64,000 nt of DNA from an uncultured Lachnospiraceae bacterium. GTDB lineage: Bacteria; Bacillota; Clostridia; Lachnospirales; Lachnospiraceae. Below are positions 50,679 through 60,928 of the stretch, piece by piece. The position numbers were made by a program, and so were the translations under genes. Location of the stretch: NCBI GenBank assembly GCA_947165025.1, contig CAMUYQ010000001.1, positions 62,001 to 126,000 of the forward strand, written 5' to 3'. Positions within the stretch are counted from its first letter, which is position 1. Each line of letters opens with the position of its first letter. Under the pieces are notes generated by a model that made no database searches, was not told where the DNA came from, and worked only from the letters and a program-made list of their open reading frames with translations.

Positions 50679-53600
50679 ATGGAAGAAAAGAAGATTGTTT
50701 ACAAATCCATCGAGGAGCAGCTTAGAGAGGAAGAAGAAACAGTTAAAACTGTTGATAATTCAACCGTTAAGCCTGTGGACAAAACTACAAGACATAGAAA
50801 AGGTAAGAAAAAGCTTAGGTTAAAAAAGAGCGTAAGACGTACAATTGGAAGCCTTATGCTTGCTACTTCTATTGTTGTCGCTGCTATTCCTGTAGGTAAC
50901 GTATCAGCGGATTCTACAGGATATAAAGGTGCTAATGGAACCGCTCCCGACTATGATTCAATAGATCCCGATACAGCATTAGTAGGCAAGACAAGTGATT
51001 GTAGTGTGCCCAACATTTCCAACAAAACTGACAAGACAAAGTTCAGGGGGGGATTTCCCTTAAAAGCTAATGATCAAGGGCAGTACGAGAAAGTTCTTAT
51101 TGGCGATAAGCAGTATTATATTGTTGATGTAAAACGAGGTTACACGAAAGCAAAAAGGCCCATTTATGTACTTGATGATGGTGGATATCAGATTGATAAG
51201 TTCCTTGAAACGGTTGGAGATGATACATATAACACACCAGACGGAAAACTCAATCTTGTAAATGGTTGTATTGGATACGTTAATGAGAAAGAAGAAAGTG
51301 AAACAATTAAGATTATTAATGACCGTTTATACAAGACTGAAGTAATGCAAGAGGAGTATGACGGTTATAAATATTTATATACAAAAAGGGTAAGAATATA
51401 TGACAGGGATACACCGGAAAAATGCAGGATAGATTTTTACCATGAAGATGGTGTTACTCCTGTAACATATATGATTGTCGATAAAGGTACAAAACTTACA
51501 AAAAATGATGTCCCTGAGGTCCCAACTAAGCCTGGAAAGATAGGTTCATGGAGCCCGGATGTTACTAAGAACTATGTTGTAGAGCAGTCTATGTCTGTTA
51601 AGGCAATATATATTGATGCGACGAGTTCTTTGACATCTGTTGGAGGTGGTTCTCCCGAAGAAGATACTGCAGAACCGGATAATGGTGTGAACGAAGAGAA
51701 TGCATCAGGTGAAGAGCCTCCTGCTCAGCCTGAGGGTGCATCTTCCGAAGAGAATGGTTCCGGTGAAACAGGATCTGGAGAAGACACTCCTGAGGGAACT
51801 CAGAATCCGGAAATAATAGTTGAGCCTGACAATGGTGAGCAAAACGTTGAAGGAGAGAATACCGAAGGCGGAGAGAATGTAGTAACTGAAAATGTTCCGA
51901 TAGAAGAGTCAAATGAAGAATTTGAACTTAATGGTGTGATGATGTTCTATTATCCCACCCCTGGTCCGGGAGAAGATCCAGATCCAGCAAATAAATGGTT
52001 TGATGATCCGACAGAAGAATACTATGTTTGTGACGAGATTGCTTCCGTTACAAAAATATGTGATGGCGCTTTCGCAAACACCACCAATATTAATACTGTA
52101 GAATTCCCTGAGAATATTCTTTCGATAGGGAATAGTTCTTTTGCGAATTCATTTGTTAAAAATCTGACTTTGGGTACGCAGCTTACTAATATTGGAGTAT
52201 GTGCATTTGAAAACTCTAAACTTGAAACCATTAAATATCCTTCGGATATGTCAAATTTAACAATAGGTGCAAAAGCGTTTGGAAAAAATGAATTCTTAAA
52301 AACACTTTGCAGAGAAGATGAAAGCAGTGGGTTTATTATTCCGCAAACAGTAACAAAAATCGGTGATGCGGCTTTTTATGCTGTTCCTATGTCTACATTG
52401 AGTTTTTCGAGAGTAGGAACACTCAGTGTAGGGCATTATGCATTTGCTAGTTGTAAGAATCTGTCTGAAGCGGACCTGAGTAATGAAGCCGGAACATCCA
52501 ATATAGATAATCTTAGTTCTGTTAAAGGACTTTTTGTTCAGTGCGAGAATCTTACAAAGGCAGAAATGCCGGATGTTTTCTCTGGAATACTTCAAAAGGA
52601 CACATTTGGATCCTGCGAACAATTCAGACATATTATTTTCAATGATAAGGATGGAACGTTTACAGATGGTGAATTTGATAAGTGGCAGATAACTGTTGAG
52701 GGTCCTAAACCCAAGCACAGCGGTAATGATTTGGATCCAGGCTCCCCTTCACCAGGGACTCCTAATAGTAGCGCATCATATGTATCGTCTTTAAGCACCA
52801 CTAATGATTATACATACAGATATTATGATAATGATGTTGAGCATGAGATCGCTAATGTTTCCGGATATACACCTCAAGATCCGGATAAATTTTTTACCGA
52901 GAAGAAAGGAGAAATAACTGGTAAATTCATTTTTGATGTTGTTACATCAGACGCTGTAAATCCTTCGAATAATAATACTCTTTGTAAGTACTTCGAAAGG
53001 AATCCGGGAGCGGCTAATTCAGTTAATCTATGGATTTCCACTCAGATAGGTCAAAGAGGACCGGATTTTGGAGGTCCGATCATTATTCGCAGGATAGATA
53101 GTATTGAGAATCCCAAAAAACCTGTTTTTCAGGGGAATACTACAATAAAATATTTGCAATTGGGAACCAGAACAGGAGAGAACCAGTTTGAAACTCTTGA
53201 TTATATTGGAAAGAATACTTTTGAGGGAAGCAAAGTTGTTCAGATGTGGACGTTTGTTAGCGGCACAACATTGGATGAATATGCATTTGCGAATAATAGT
53301 AGCCTCGTAAGAGCTACATTGGCATATGGAGGTGGATCTGGCTCCAATATTGAAGACTATTGTTTTTATGAGACCAGTGGGCTTAAAAATGTAGATTTTT
53401 ACGATGATAATCTTTCCACAGGTAATATGGATCAGTATGCACTCTTTTTCCCGGGCTCTATAAAAAGTCATGCATTTTATACAGCAGGAAGAACAGATTC
53501 TGAGGCAGATGAGTTGATCTTCAAAGGTCCTATGTATAAAGACTATGCGCCTTATGAGTTTGCAATTGATCCTGCTTCACAAATTTCCAGTAATGAAGTA

Positions 53601-56309
53601 TATGTCAAGTATTATTCTGGTAACCCTTGGAATCTTACTGTTCAATACATAACTCAACCATTTACTAGAACTCAAAAAAATCTTGAAAACAATGAAATAA
53701 AAAAATCCTTGTATTTTAATCCGGGTATGGGGGGAGTATGTCTCCTTAATTATCCGAATATGTCATCTAAAATGGATACGGATGATATTGAGTCTGCTAG
53801 TGGTTCTGTAACGGTTAACAGTCTCGTGACAAAAAATCCAAGAACCCCCATGGAATCGGCATGTATTATTTATACCCAAAATCCAGTTATTCCGTATGGT
53901 ATTGATTACATTGATCTGGCGAAAACTAAAAGAAATGATTATACAACTGCAAAACAGTACCTTGTTTTTAATGATGATGTAGATTTATATCAGGATCAGA
54001 GTACAAATGGCTTTGTTAGAAAATACTATTATAGTGATATAACGGCAGGAGATTATTCTAAATTTACGCCAATGGGTGGAGAATACTATGTACTTTTCAT
54101 GTATAACCCCGACCTTGAAAGTGTAACCTTTGAAGATGGTAGTGTAGAAAATTTCCCTGACAGGATGTTTGAGGGATGCCGTAATCTGACAAAAGTTGAA
54201 TTCAAAGGTAATATTTCAAATATTGGTAATCTTCCGTTTTATATGCCTGATACGGAGTGTGATGGTACAAAATTTGTGAAATATGCTGAGGACACCTTTG
54301 ATCATAAGGGTCCGGGTGGAAAATCAGATAAAGAAAATAAATCGCATCTTGAGAACATTATTTTTTCTTCGCAAGAAGGCGATAAGGGTTCAAAAGATGA
54401 TGAGGCATATTCTGTAACTGGTGGAATCATAAAGAGTAATAATGGAAGCCGGACTAAGGTTGTACAGATTGCGCCAAGTAGAGGGGACATTCTTAACGAA
54501 AACGATGAAACCATAGAGTATTATTTTGGTTCACCTTTTATTAGTGATTCAGAACTGAGTAATGTAGATGATTACGCAATTTACGCTGCAAGGGATTGCG
54601 ATGCATTAGAAAGGGTGACTTTCCCAGAGAATGGATGTGATATTTCGTATGGTTGTTTTAGAGATTGTGATTTACTTGAAAAGGTAAATATGCCCAATCA
54701 GCTTATTGCGGTAAAGGATATGGCGTTTGCTGATATAAGCACACCTATGGAAGTTAAATTCCCGTGCGATGTTGCAACTCTAGCAAATGATGCTTTTAAA
54801 CCTGCGGCTGACAGTTTGAAATCGTATCCTTCTGTGACGTTTAAAGCAAATGATGCAAGAGGAGTGTATGAAAAGTTTAAAGATGAGAATCCATATAAGA
54901 ATATAAAAGCTGTTGATCCATTGCCTAAATCCATTAATATAACTTATACAGGAGGTCTTGATACAACATATACACCTGAAACTATTCCTACGGATGAAAA
55001 TGATATGTATCCGAAGGCAAGTTCGTATTACAGTAAATTGAAGAAACTTCCCCAATATAATAATATCACTCCGACTTCGCTGGATTGGAAAGGATGGGAA
55101 GATCAGCCGGATGGCAGCAAAAAAGCAGTCACAGCTGAAGATACGCTTAGCTATAATGCAACTTTTGAACCCATTTTTAAATCTGATACATATACATTGA
55201 CATATTATTATGAATCACGAGTAAGGAACGGAAGAAAGTTTAAAACTGTAGAAATTGGTAAAAATGAAATTTACACCGATGAGTGGGTTGCCTCTTTAGG
55301 AATACCAACAGATTTTCCGGACGATGTTGACAGTAGTATTATTTGGGTTTATGACTCGATGGAAAATGAGCCTACCCGAGGCAGTTATGTGTCAAAAGAT
55401 TATGATGATATAACAATCGTATATCATAAGAAGCCTAATTCGACAACTGGTTCATCGGGTAGTACTTCAACAACATCCTCAACCGGCGGAGGAACAACTT
55501 CAAAGAGCTCCAGCTCATCTAAGAGCAGCTCATCAAGCAGTAAATCGTCATCATCATCATCGAGCTCCTCTGCTTATCCGGTATATGTGAACAGCCAGGA
55601 TACTTACGCTGGAGGATCGGCACCTTATGTTACGGGTGCAGGCTCGACAGTTTATATCGATGAAGGTTCGGGAGGCTCAGGCAGTGGATCAGGCGGATCC
55701 GGCGGTGGAAGCAAGGGCAGCGGAAATGCATCCGTTATCTCTACTACCGGCGGAATAAGTGATACAGGTAAGATAAGCGCAACTGTTAACGGATCGAGCG
55801 ACAACTATGTCATCAAGATCACGCAGACACAGGAAGCAGATGAAATGGGTGTTGCCGCGCTTCATAACAAGTACGGCGATGACATCACTCCTATCAGATA
55901 CCTTGCGTTTGATATATCGCTTTATGATTCGACGGGTACGAACAAGATCAGTCCTGTTCCCGAGGGTGTGAGCGTAACGATCACAATGCCTATCCCCGAT
56001 GATCTTGCGATCTACGGCGGTAATGCAAAGATAGCATGTACAACGGGCGGAGTGCTTGATGTCATGACTCCGAGATTTACGGTCATTAACGGTGTGCCCT
56101 GCATGTCATATACATGTACACACTTCTCGCCTTACATGGTATGGGTAGATACTGCAAACCTTACCGAAGCCGGCATAATGGATGCTACACCGAAGACGGC
56201 AGACGGTATCCATCCGAAGTGGTTCCTGTGCTTCGGACTGGCGGCGATCGCGATCGTTATGTTCCTGAAGAAGGATCCTGAAGAGTACTTAAAGAAGAAA
56301 GCAGCCTGA
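50679..56309 (+). CDS. Giant BspA-type leucine-rich-repeat surface protein with PKT-type sorting signal
   Basis: 1,876 residues. A charged N-terminus (1-50) and signal sequence (about 50-85, TIGSLMLATSIVVAAIPVGN) precede a mature protein with: a module ending FYHEDGVTPVTYMIVDKGTK near 265; an acidic Glu/Gly/Asn linker (about 312-415); BspA-like LRR_5 repeats spread over about 430-1440 (DEIASVTKICDGAFANTTNI near 449); a Ser/Gly linker (about 1587-1685); and a C-terminal domain also found in the next gene. It ends with TPKTADGIHPKWF, a membrane helix and basic residues, i.e. a sortase signal of NPxTG/PKTxD type. DNA is AT-rich up to about 55430, host-like after. Adhesion is the likely role. It is coupled to the next gene by a four-base gap. 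Confidence 0.85.
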   Translation: MEEKKIVYKSIEEQLREEEETVKTVDNSTVKPVDKTTRHRKGKKKLRLKKSVRRTIGSLMLATSIVVAAIPVGNVSADSTGYKGANGTAPDYDSIDPDTALVGKTSDCSVPNISNKTDKTKFRGGFPLKANDQGQYEKVLIGDKQYYIVDVKRGYTKAKRPIYVLDDGGYQIDKFLETVGDDTYNTPDGKLNLVNGCIGYVNEKEESETIKIINDRLYKTEVMQEEYDGYKYLYTKRVRIYDRDTPEKCRIDFYHEDGVTPVTYMIVDKGTKLTKNDVPEVPTKPGKIGSWSPDVTKNYVVEQSMSVKAIYIDATSSLTSVGGGSPEEDTAEPDNGVNEENASGEEPPAQPEGASSEENGSGETGSGEDTPEGTQNPEIIVEPDNGEQNVEGENTEGGENVVTENVPIEESNEEFELNGVMMFYYPTPGPGEDPDPANKWFDDPTEEYYVCDEIASVTKICDGAFANTTNINTVEFPENILSIGNSSFANSFVKNLTLGTQLTNIGVCAFENSKLETIKYPSDMSNLTIGAKAFGKNEFLKTLCREDESSGFIIPQTVTKIGDAAFYAVPMSTLSFSRVGTLSVGHYAFASCKNLSEADLSNEAGTSNIDNLSSVKGLFVQCENLTKAEMPDVFSGILQKDTFGSCEQFRHIIFNDKDGTFTDGEFDKWQITVEGPKPKHSGNDLDPGSPSPGTPNSSASYVSSLSTTNDYTYRYYDNDVEHEIANVSGYTPQDPDKFFTEKKGEITGKFIFDVVTSDAVNPSNNNTLCKYFERNPGAANSVNLWISTQIGQRGPDFGGPIIIRRIDSIENPKKPVFQGNTTIKYLQLGTRTGENQFETLDYIGKNTFEGSKVVQMWTFVSGTTLDEYAFANNSSLVRATLAYGGGSGSNIEDYCFYETSGLKNVDFYDDNLSTGNMDQYALFFPGSIKSHAFYTAGRTDSEADELIFKGPMYKDYAPYEFAIDPASQISSNEVYVKYYSGNPWNLTVQYITQPFTRTQKNLENNEIKKSLYFNPGMGGVCLLNYPNMSSKMDTDDIESASGSVTVNSLVTKNPRTPMESACIIYTQNPVIPYGIDYIDLAKTKRNDYTTAKQYLVFNDDVDLYQDQSTNGFVRKYYYSDITAGDYSKFTPMGGEYYVLFMYNPDLESVTFEDGSVENFPDRMFEGCRNLTKVEFKGNISNIGNLPFYMPDTECDGTKFVKYAEDTFDHKGPGGKSDKENKSHLENIIFSSQEGDKGSKDDEAYSVTGGIIKSNNGSRTKVVQIAPSRGDILNENDETIEYYFGSPFISDSELSNVDDYAIYAARDCDALERVTFPENGCDISYGCFRDCDLLEKVNMPNQLIAVKDMAFADISTPMEVKFPCDVATLANDAFKPAADSLKSYPSVTFKANDARGVYEKFKDENPYKNIKAVDPLPKSINITYTGGLDTTYTPETIPTDENDMYPKASSYYSKLKKLPQYNNITPTSLDWKGWEDQPDGSKKAVTAEDTLSYNATFEPIFKSDTYTLTYYYESRVRNGRKFKTVEIGKNEIYTDEWVASLGIPTDFPDDVDSSIIWVYDSMENEPTRGSYVSKDYDDITIVYHKKPNSTTGSSGSTSTTSSTGGGTTSKSSSSSKSSSSSSKSSSSSSSSSAYPVYVNSQDTYAGGSAPYVTGAGSTVYIDEGSGGSGSGSGGSGGGSKGSGNASVISTTGGISDTGKISATVNGSSDNYVIKITQTQEADEMGVAALHNKYGDDITPIRYLAFDISLYDSTGTNKISPVPEGVSVTITMPIPDDLAIYGGNAKIACTTGGVLDVMTPRFTVINGVPCMSYTCTHFSPYMVWVDTANLTEAGIMDATPKTADGIHPKWFLCFGLAAIAIVMFLKKDPEEYLKKKAA

Positions 56310-56313
56310 ATAT

Positions 56314-59300
56314 ATGGGTAAGATCATTCGAAGGGTCATCGCAGTTCTTCTGTGTGCGACCGCAGTAGTTCTTGCGGTCCTGCCCGCAGGAGAGGCAGAT
56401 GCCACATCGGTTCACGGTGATTATGAATATGACGGAGCTACGGCTGCCAAGTATTTGGGAGACGACACTGAAGTAACCCTTCCGGCATGGATCAACCGCG
56501 TCGGCAAAGAGGCTTTTAATGACTATGACAAGATGACTAAACTTGTCATGACTGATACCGTTACAACGGTTGATTTCGGTGCATTTTCAAACTGTGACAA
56601 CCTGCAGACTGTCAGAATGTCCGAAAGCGTCAGAACACTTGGTTCTGCCGCTTTTTCGGGTTGTAAGAGCCTGTATTCCGTAAGCATCCCGAGAACTGTA
56701 AGGGATATCGGCTCGGGTGTGTTTGCCGGATGTACTTCACTTGCAAATGTTCCCGTTGCCGCAACGAATGAAAACTACACGAGCTATGACGGTGCGATAT
56801 ACACATCCGACGGTAAGAAGCTTGTCCAGTATCTTGCCGGCCGTCCTTCAACAACATATCAGATGCCGAGAACCGTACGCGAGATAGAAGAGTACGCTTT
56901 CTGGGGTGCCAACAATCTCGCAAAGCTTTCTATAACACCGGGCGTCAGGGAGATCCCCGAATATGCTTTTTCAAACTGCAGGGGTCTTCAGCATGTAACA
57001 CTTCCCAATACGGTGCAGTCCATATTCGCATATGCGTTCCAGGACTGCGACAGCCTTTCCTACATTAACATTCCCGATTCGATCGGTTATATTGACGACC
57101 GTGCATTTGCAAACACAAAGGGCACGATCCTTCGTTTTGTTGATTCAAACGGAAACGTCGTAAAATCATTCAACTCCGAGGATGTTGACAAATACGGAAG
57201 CGGCACCGGGGGTGCAAGCTCTGTTTCAAAGCCTGATTATTCCGCAAACGCAGCTGAAGAGGCCAATTCGCAGAATAATGTAAACAACTTAAATGGGTCT
57301 GCAAACACTACTGCAACACCGACAACTACTCCTGCTGACAACGGATCCACAACCGCAGCCGGAGTTGGAGACGGAACCGGAGCTGGTGAGGCAGGACAGA
57401 ACTCTCAGGGTGATCAAAGCAATCAGACTAACCAGAATAATCAGAACAATTCAAACACATCCATTGTAAACAGCAACGGATCAACTACATATTACGAGGA
57501 TGGAACGACATCAACAGGCAGTGGATTTGATCCTACCGATGTGACTCCGCTTGATGAAGGAGATGTACCAGATAACGGTTCGGCAAGCGCGCAGTCCGGA
57601 GCGGCTCCCGGTTATCAGGAGACGACAGCACCTTCCAATATCATTGATAAGGAACACACTTACAACAACGGATATTACAAGGCAAGTGACAGCGGCAGCA
57701 ATCCGTGGGATACGCAGATCGAATACAGGGACTACGAGAATAATCTGAGTCAGTCCGATCTGGGCGCAGGAAAGATAGTCGGCGGTGTTGCAGTACTTCG
57801 TATGTCGAGCAAAGTTCCGGTAAAGGGCTTTAACTTCGAGAATGCCGAGTATGAGGACACGTACACCGAAACCGCTGCAAAGCCCGAGAGAAAGTCAGAT
57901 GATGATATCCTCGGTGATGTTTATGCATCATATTCCGGTGAGAACAGTTCCGTCTCAATCCCTTCAGGTGTAAAAAAGATCGGTGACCGTGCGTTCTATA
58001 AGAACACAAACCTTCAGGAAGTTGAGATCCCGAACAGTGTCAAGGAGATCGGAGAGTTTGCATTTGCAAGATCCGGAATTTCTTCCGTTGATATCCCGAA
58101 CGGTGTCACGAGCATAGACTACGCTGCATTTTATAAATGTCCGAACCTTTCATATGTCAACATTCCTGACAGCGTTTCAAGTATCGCTCTCGGTGCGTTT
58201 GACAACACGCCGTTCATTGAGAACTTTAAGAATACAAAAGACGGAAATGATTTTCTCGTAGTGGGTGATGGGATTCTGTTGTCGTACAAGGGACATGATA
58301 AGAAGATTACGATCCCTGAAAACATCAAACATATAGCACCGTCAGCGTTTGTGAGAAACCACAGTCTTGAGAGCGTTATCATTCCCGGAAATGTCAGTGA
58401 TATCGGAGAAGAAGCGTTCTGTGACTGCACCAATCTCAAGGAACTAGTGATGGCTGAGGGCGTGAGAAACATTGCCGACAGGGCGTTTAAGAACTCTGAT
58501 CTTACAGCCGTCTATATTCCCGATTCTGTAGAAGGTATCGGACTGTCCGCATTTGATAACGGTGGAAAGCTTGAGAGTGTTGTGTTCATGGGAGATAATG
58601 TCCCGAACGTTACGTATAATGACAGCGCTACGAGACTCTCGGCCAAGAACCTGAGAACAGGTGCTTTTGAGGGGGCAAAATATGCGATAGTCGGTGCTAA
58701 CTGTGATCTCAATGCCGGAACGATGTTTAACCCGAGATTTTACGGATTTGACGGTGAAGTATATTCGATCAATCCTGCAGACAAGCAGATGCTTGTTCTT
58801 GAACGCGTTTTGACTCCGCCCGATGTAAACGGAAATGTCGTGATCGACCAGATTGTCAATATCGCAGGCGATACATATACTGTAGGACAGGTTAAGAGTG
58901 ATGCGTTCGATCACTACAGAAACTGGAATGAATACTATGACAACAGGCCGACGAATGTATCGGTAAACGGTGAGCAGAGCGGTGAGCTTGTGTCGCTCCT
59001 TGACGATGTCAATTCCAATATCGTGGCAAATGCCGAAGCAGAAGACTTAGAACCTCAGGTTAAGAGCAATATCACTATCACTGCAGACGGAAAGCGTATC
59101 CCGACAAGAGGAAGTGCATATGCGAACATTCCAGGAGATGATGATAAATACTCGCTCAATATTACCGAGGATGATTCGGCTTCAAAAAACATAAATGCCG
59201 CATTCATGCACAGCGAAGGAAAGGTTCCCGACGATTATGTGCCGCTTTCCATAGATCTTTATGATAAGAGCGGAACCGTTCCGATACACAAGCTTGGCAA

Positions 59301-59697
59301 TTCCAAGATGGAAGTGTCGCTTCCTCTGCCGACCGGTATGGAGAACGATCCGGGTGTTGGCATCGCAAGCCTTGATGACAACGGACTTCTTGAACCGCTT
59401 TCCAGCGAGATAGTTGATGAGTCAGACGGTAAGAACATCAAGTTCATAACCGGACACTGTAGCACATACGTTATCTATTCAAGGTCTTCACGTAAAACTA
59501 CGGTTGATGAGAACGGAAATATTCTTGAGAGTGTTGATGAAGAAGGTGCGGCAGGCCCTGGCTTTACGATGGGCGGTACATGGCAGACTCTTAACAAAAA
59601 GGTATATGGACCTGTTTCACCCAAATGGTTTATAATAATTATCCTGATGGCACTTGCCGGAATCCTTGTCCTGTACAGGCCGTCGAAGAAAAAATGA
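56314..59697 (+). CDS. BspA-type leucine-rich-repeat surface protein, paralogue of the preceding gene
   Basis: 1,127 residues with a signal peptide (1-31, ending GEADAT). Two LRR_5 blocks, about residues 45-275 (TVDFGAFSNCDNLQTVRMSE near 85) and 520-770 (KIGDRAFYKNTNLQEVEIPN near 553), are split by a low-complexity Asn/Gln/Thr/Ser linker (about 290-445). The C-terminal domain (about 935-1060) parallels that of the previous protein, including HCSTYVIYS against HFSPYMVWV. It ends VSPKWFIIIILMALAGILVLYRPSKKK, here split as PKWF, a helix and a basic tail; no PKT-type signal is evident, so it is probably held by the helix. Codon use is host-like throughout. It likely acts in adhesion or surface structure alongside the first protein. 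Confidence 0.85.
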   Translation: MGKIIRRVIAVLLCATAVVLAVLPAGEADATSVHGDYEYDGATAAKYLGDDTEVTLPAWINRVGKEAFNDYDKMTKLVMTDTVTTVDFGAFSNCDNLQTVRMSESVRTLGSAAFSGCKSLYSVSIPRTVRDIGSGVFAGCTSLANVPVAATNENYTSYDGAIYTSDGKKLVQYLAGRPSTTYQMPRTVREIEEYAFWGANNLAKLSITPGVREIPEYAFSNCRGLQHVTLPNTVQSIFAYAFQDCDSLSYINIPDSIGYIDDRAFANTKGTILRFVDSNGNVVKSFNSEDVDKYGSGTGGASSVSKPDYSANAAEEANSQNNVNNLNGSANTTATPTTTPADNGSTTAAGVGDGTGAGEAGQNSQGDQSNQTNQNNQNNSNTSIVNSNGSTTYYEDGTTSTGSGFDPTDVTPLDEGDVPDNGSASAQSGAAPGYQETTAPSNIIDKEHTYNNGYYKASDSGSNPWDTQIEYRDYENNLSQSDLGAGKIVGGVAVLRMSSKVPVKGFNFENAEYEDTYTETAAKPERKSDDDILGDVYASYSGENSSVSIPSGVKKIGDRAFYKNTNLQEVEIPNSVKEIGEFAFARSGISSVDIPNGVTSIDYAAFYKCPNLSYVNIPDSVSSIALGAFDNTPFIENFKNTKDGNDFLVVGDGILLSYKGHDKKITIPENIKHIAPSAFVRNHSLESVIIPGNVSDIGEEAFCDCTNLKELVMAEGVRNIADRAFKNSDLTAVYIPDSVEGIGLSAFDNGGKLESVVFMGDNVPNVTYNDSATRLSAKNLRTGAFEGAKYAIVGANCDLNAGTMFNPRFYGFDGEVYSINPADKQMLVLERVLTPPDVNGNVVIDQIVNIAGDTYTVGQVKSDAFDHYRNWNEYYDNRPTNVSVNGEQSGELVSLLDDVNSNIVANAEAEDLEPQVKSNITITADGKRIPTRGSAYANIPGDDDKYSLNITEDDSASKNINAAFMHSEGKVPDDYVPLSIDLYDKSGTVPIHKLGNSKMEVSLPLPTGMENDPGVGIASLDDNGLLEPLSSEIVDESDGKNIKFITGHCSTYVIYSRSSRKTTVDENGNILESVDEEGAAGPGFTMGGTWQTLNKKVYGPVSPKWFIIIILMALAGILVLYRPSKKK

Positions 59698-59716
59698 CTG
59701 AAAGGTAAAGACTGTA

Positions 59717-60928
59717 ATGGAAAAGATTGAAATGATCACTCCGCTCGTTGAGATGGACGGAGACGAGATGACAAGGGTTTTGTGGCAGATGATCAAGGAT
59801 GAGCTGTTGGAGCCGTTCATCGATCTGAAGACAGAGTATTATGACCTCGGACTCAAGCACAGAAATGAGACTGACGATCAGGTTACGATAGATTCCGCAC
59901 ATGCAACGCTTAAGCACGGTGTTGCGGTAAAGTGTGCGACGATCACACCGAATGCCGCAAGGGTTGAAGAGTACGGTCTTAAGAAGATGTACAAGAGCCC
60001 AAACGGTACGATAAGAGGCATCCTTAACGGAACGGTTTTTCGTACACCCATTATAGTTAAAGGTATCACGCCTTGTGTTAAGAACTGGAAAGAGCCGATC
60101 ACGATCGCAAGGCACGCATACGGTGATGTTTATCAGAACGTAGAGGCAAAGCTTTCTGCAGGCGACAAGGCGGAACTTCTTATTACCAAAGCAGACGGTA
60201 CGACGGAAAAAAAGCTCATACATGATTTTGGCAAAGGTGCCGGTATCGTTCAGTCACAGCACAACGTGAACGATTCGATAACGAGCTTTGCAAGAAGCTG
60301 CTTCAACTATGCGCTAGATCAGAAGAAGGATCTGTGGTTCGGAGCAAAGGACACTATCAGCAAACAGTATGACCATACGTTCAAGGATATCTTTAATGAG
60401 ATATTTGAGAAGGAATATAAAGAGAAGTTTGAACTTGCCCAGATCGAGTATTTCTACTCACTCATCGATGATATTGTCGCACGTATCATGAAGTCGAAAG
60501 GCGGCATGATCTGGGCGTGCAAGAACTATGACGGGGATGTCATGTCCGATATGATCAGTTCTGCGTTCGGCTCACTTGCGATGATGACATCTGTTCTCGT
60601 GTCACCTTCGGGTGTTTACGAGTACGAAGCTGCTCACGGAACTGTCCAGAGACATTATTACAATCATTTGAAAGGCGAGGAGACGAGTACAAATTCGGTC
60701 GCAACAATCTTTGCATGGACAGGTGCTCTCAGAAAGCGCGGTCAGCTTGATGATATCCCTCAGCTTGTAAAGTTTGCGGACAAGCTTGAACTTGCGACAA
60801 AGCAGACGATCGAAGAAGGTAAGATGACCAAGGACCTAGCGCTCATCACATCCATGACGGAAACGGTAACACTCAATTCACATGATTTTATTGTTGCTGT
60901 CAGGAAGAAACTGGAAACTCTCATATAA
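59717..60928 (+). CDS. icd: NADP-dependent isocitrate dehydrogenase (eukaryotic-type)
   Basis: Oxidative decarboxylation of isocitrate to 2-oxoglutarate with NADP. 403 residues, the length of the dimeric IDH1-like class rather than the E. coli class. LVEMDGDEMTRVLWQMIKDE near residue 10 is the class signature. The substrate Ser/Arg region is KSPNGTIRGILNGTVFRTPI near 95; the metal site is in ACKNYDGDVMSD near 272; the cofactor region HGTVQRHYYNHLKGEETSTN near 310 favours NADP. It provides NADPH and 2-oxoglutarate for glutamate synthesis. It starts 19 bases after the LRR gene, and its stop overlaps rex (TAATG). Confidence 0.94.
   Translation: MEKIEMITPLVEMDGDEMTRVLWQMIKDELLEPFIDLKTEYYDLGLKHRNETDDQVTIDSAHATLKHGVAVKCATITPNAARVEEYGLKKMYKSPNGTIRGILNGTVFRTPIIVKGITPCVKNWKEPITIARHAYGDVYQNVEAKLSAGDKAELLITKADGTTEKKLIHDFGKGAGIVQSQHNVNDSITSFARSCFNYALDQKKDLWFGAKDTISKQYDHTFKDIFNEIFEKEYKEKFELAQIEYFYSLIDDIVARIMKSKGGMIWACKNYDGDVMSDMISSAFGSLAMMTSVLVSPSGVYEYEAAHGTVQRHYYNHLKGEETSTNSVATIFAWTGALRKRGQLDDIPQLVKFADKLELATKQTIEEGKMTKDLALITSMTETVTLNSHDFIVAVRKKLETLI

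Larger units (their letters stand above)
48587..55430. other. AT-rich accessory segment, probably acquired
   Basis: From the ruvA-like stub to about codon 1585 of the large LRR gene the DNA is visibly richer in A and T, with codons such as aaa, aat, gaa, tat and ttt, unlike the flanking genes. The change back occurs at the Ser/Gly-rich linker of the LRR gene. Contents are a zeta-toxin-like pair, a nuclease-like gene and most of a surface protein. No integrase, transposase or tRNA target was found, so the mechanism is unknown. Borders are by eye and could shift by some hundreds of bases. Confidence 0.55.

Noticed and set aside
56314-59697. Second sortase substrate
   Set aside because: The C-terminus has PKWF, a helix and basic residues but no LPxTG, NPxTG or PKTxD-like motif ahead of the helix.
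59698-59716. Rex operator before icd
   Set aside because: The 19-base gap holds no TTGTGAA-N4-TTCACAA-type sequence.
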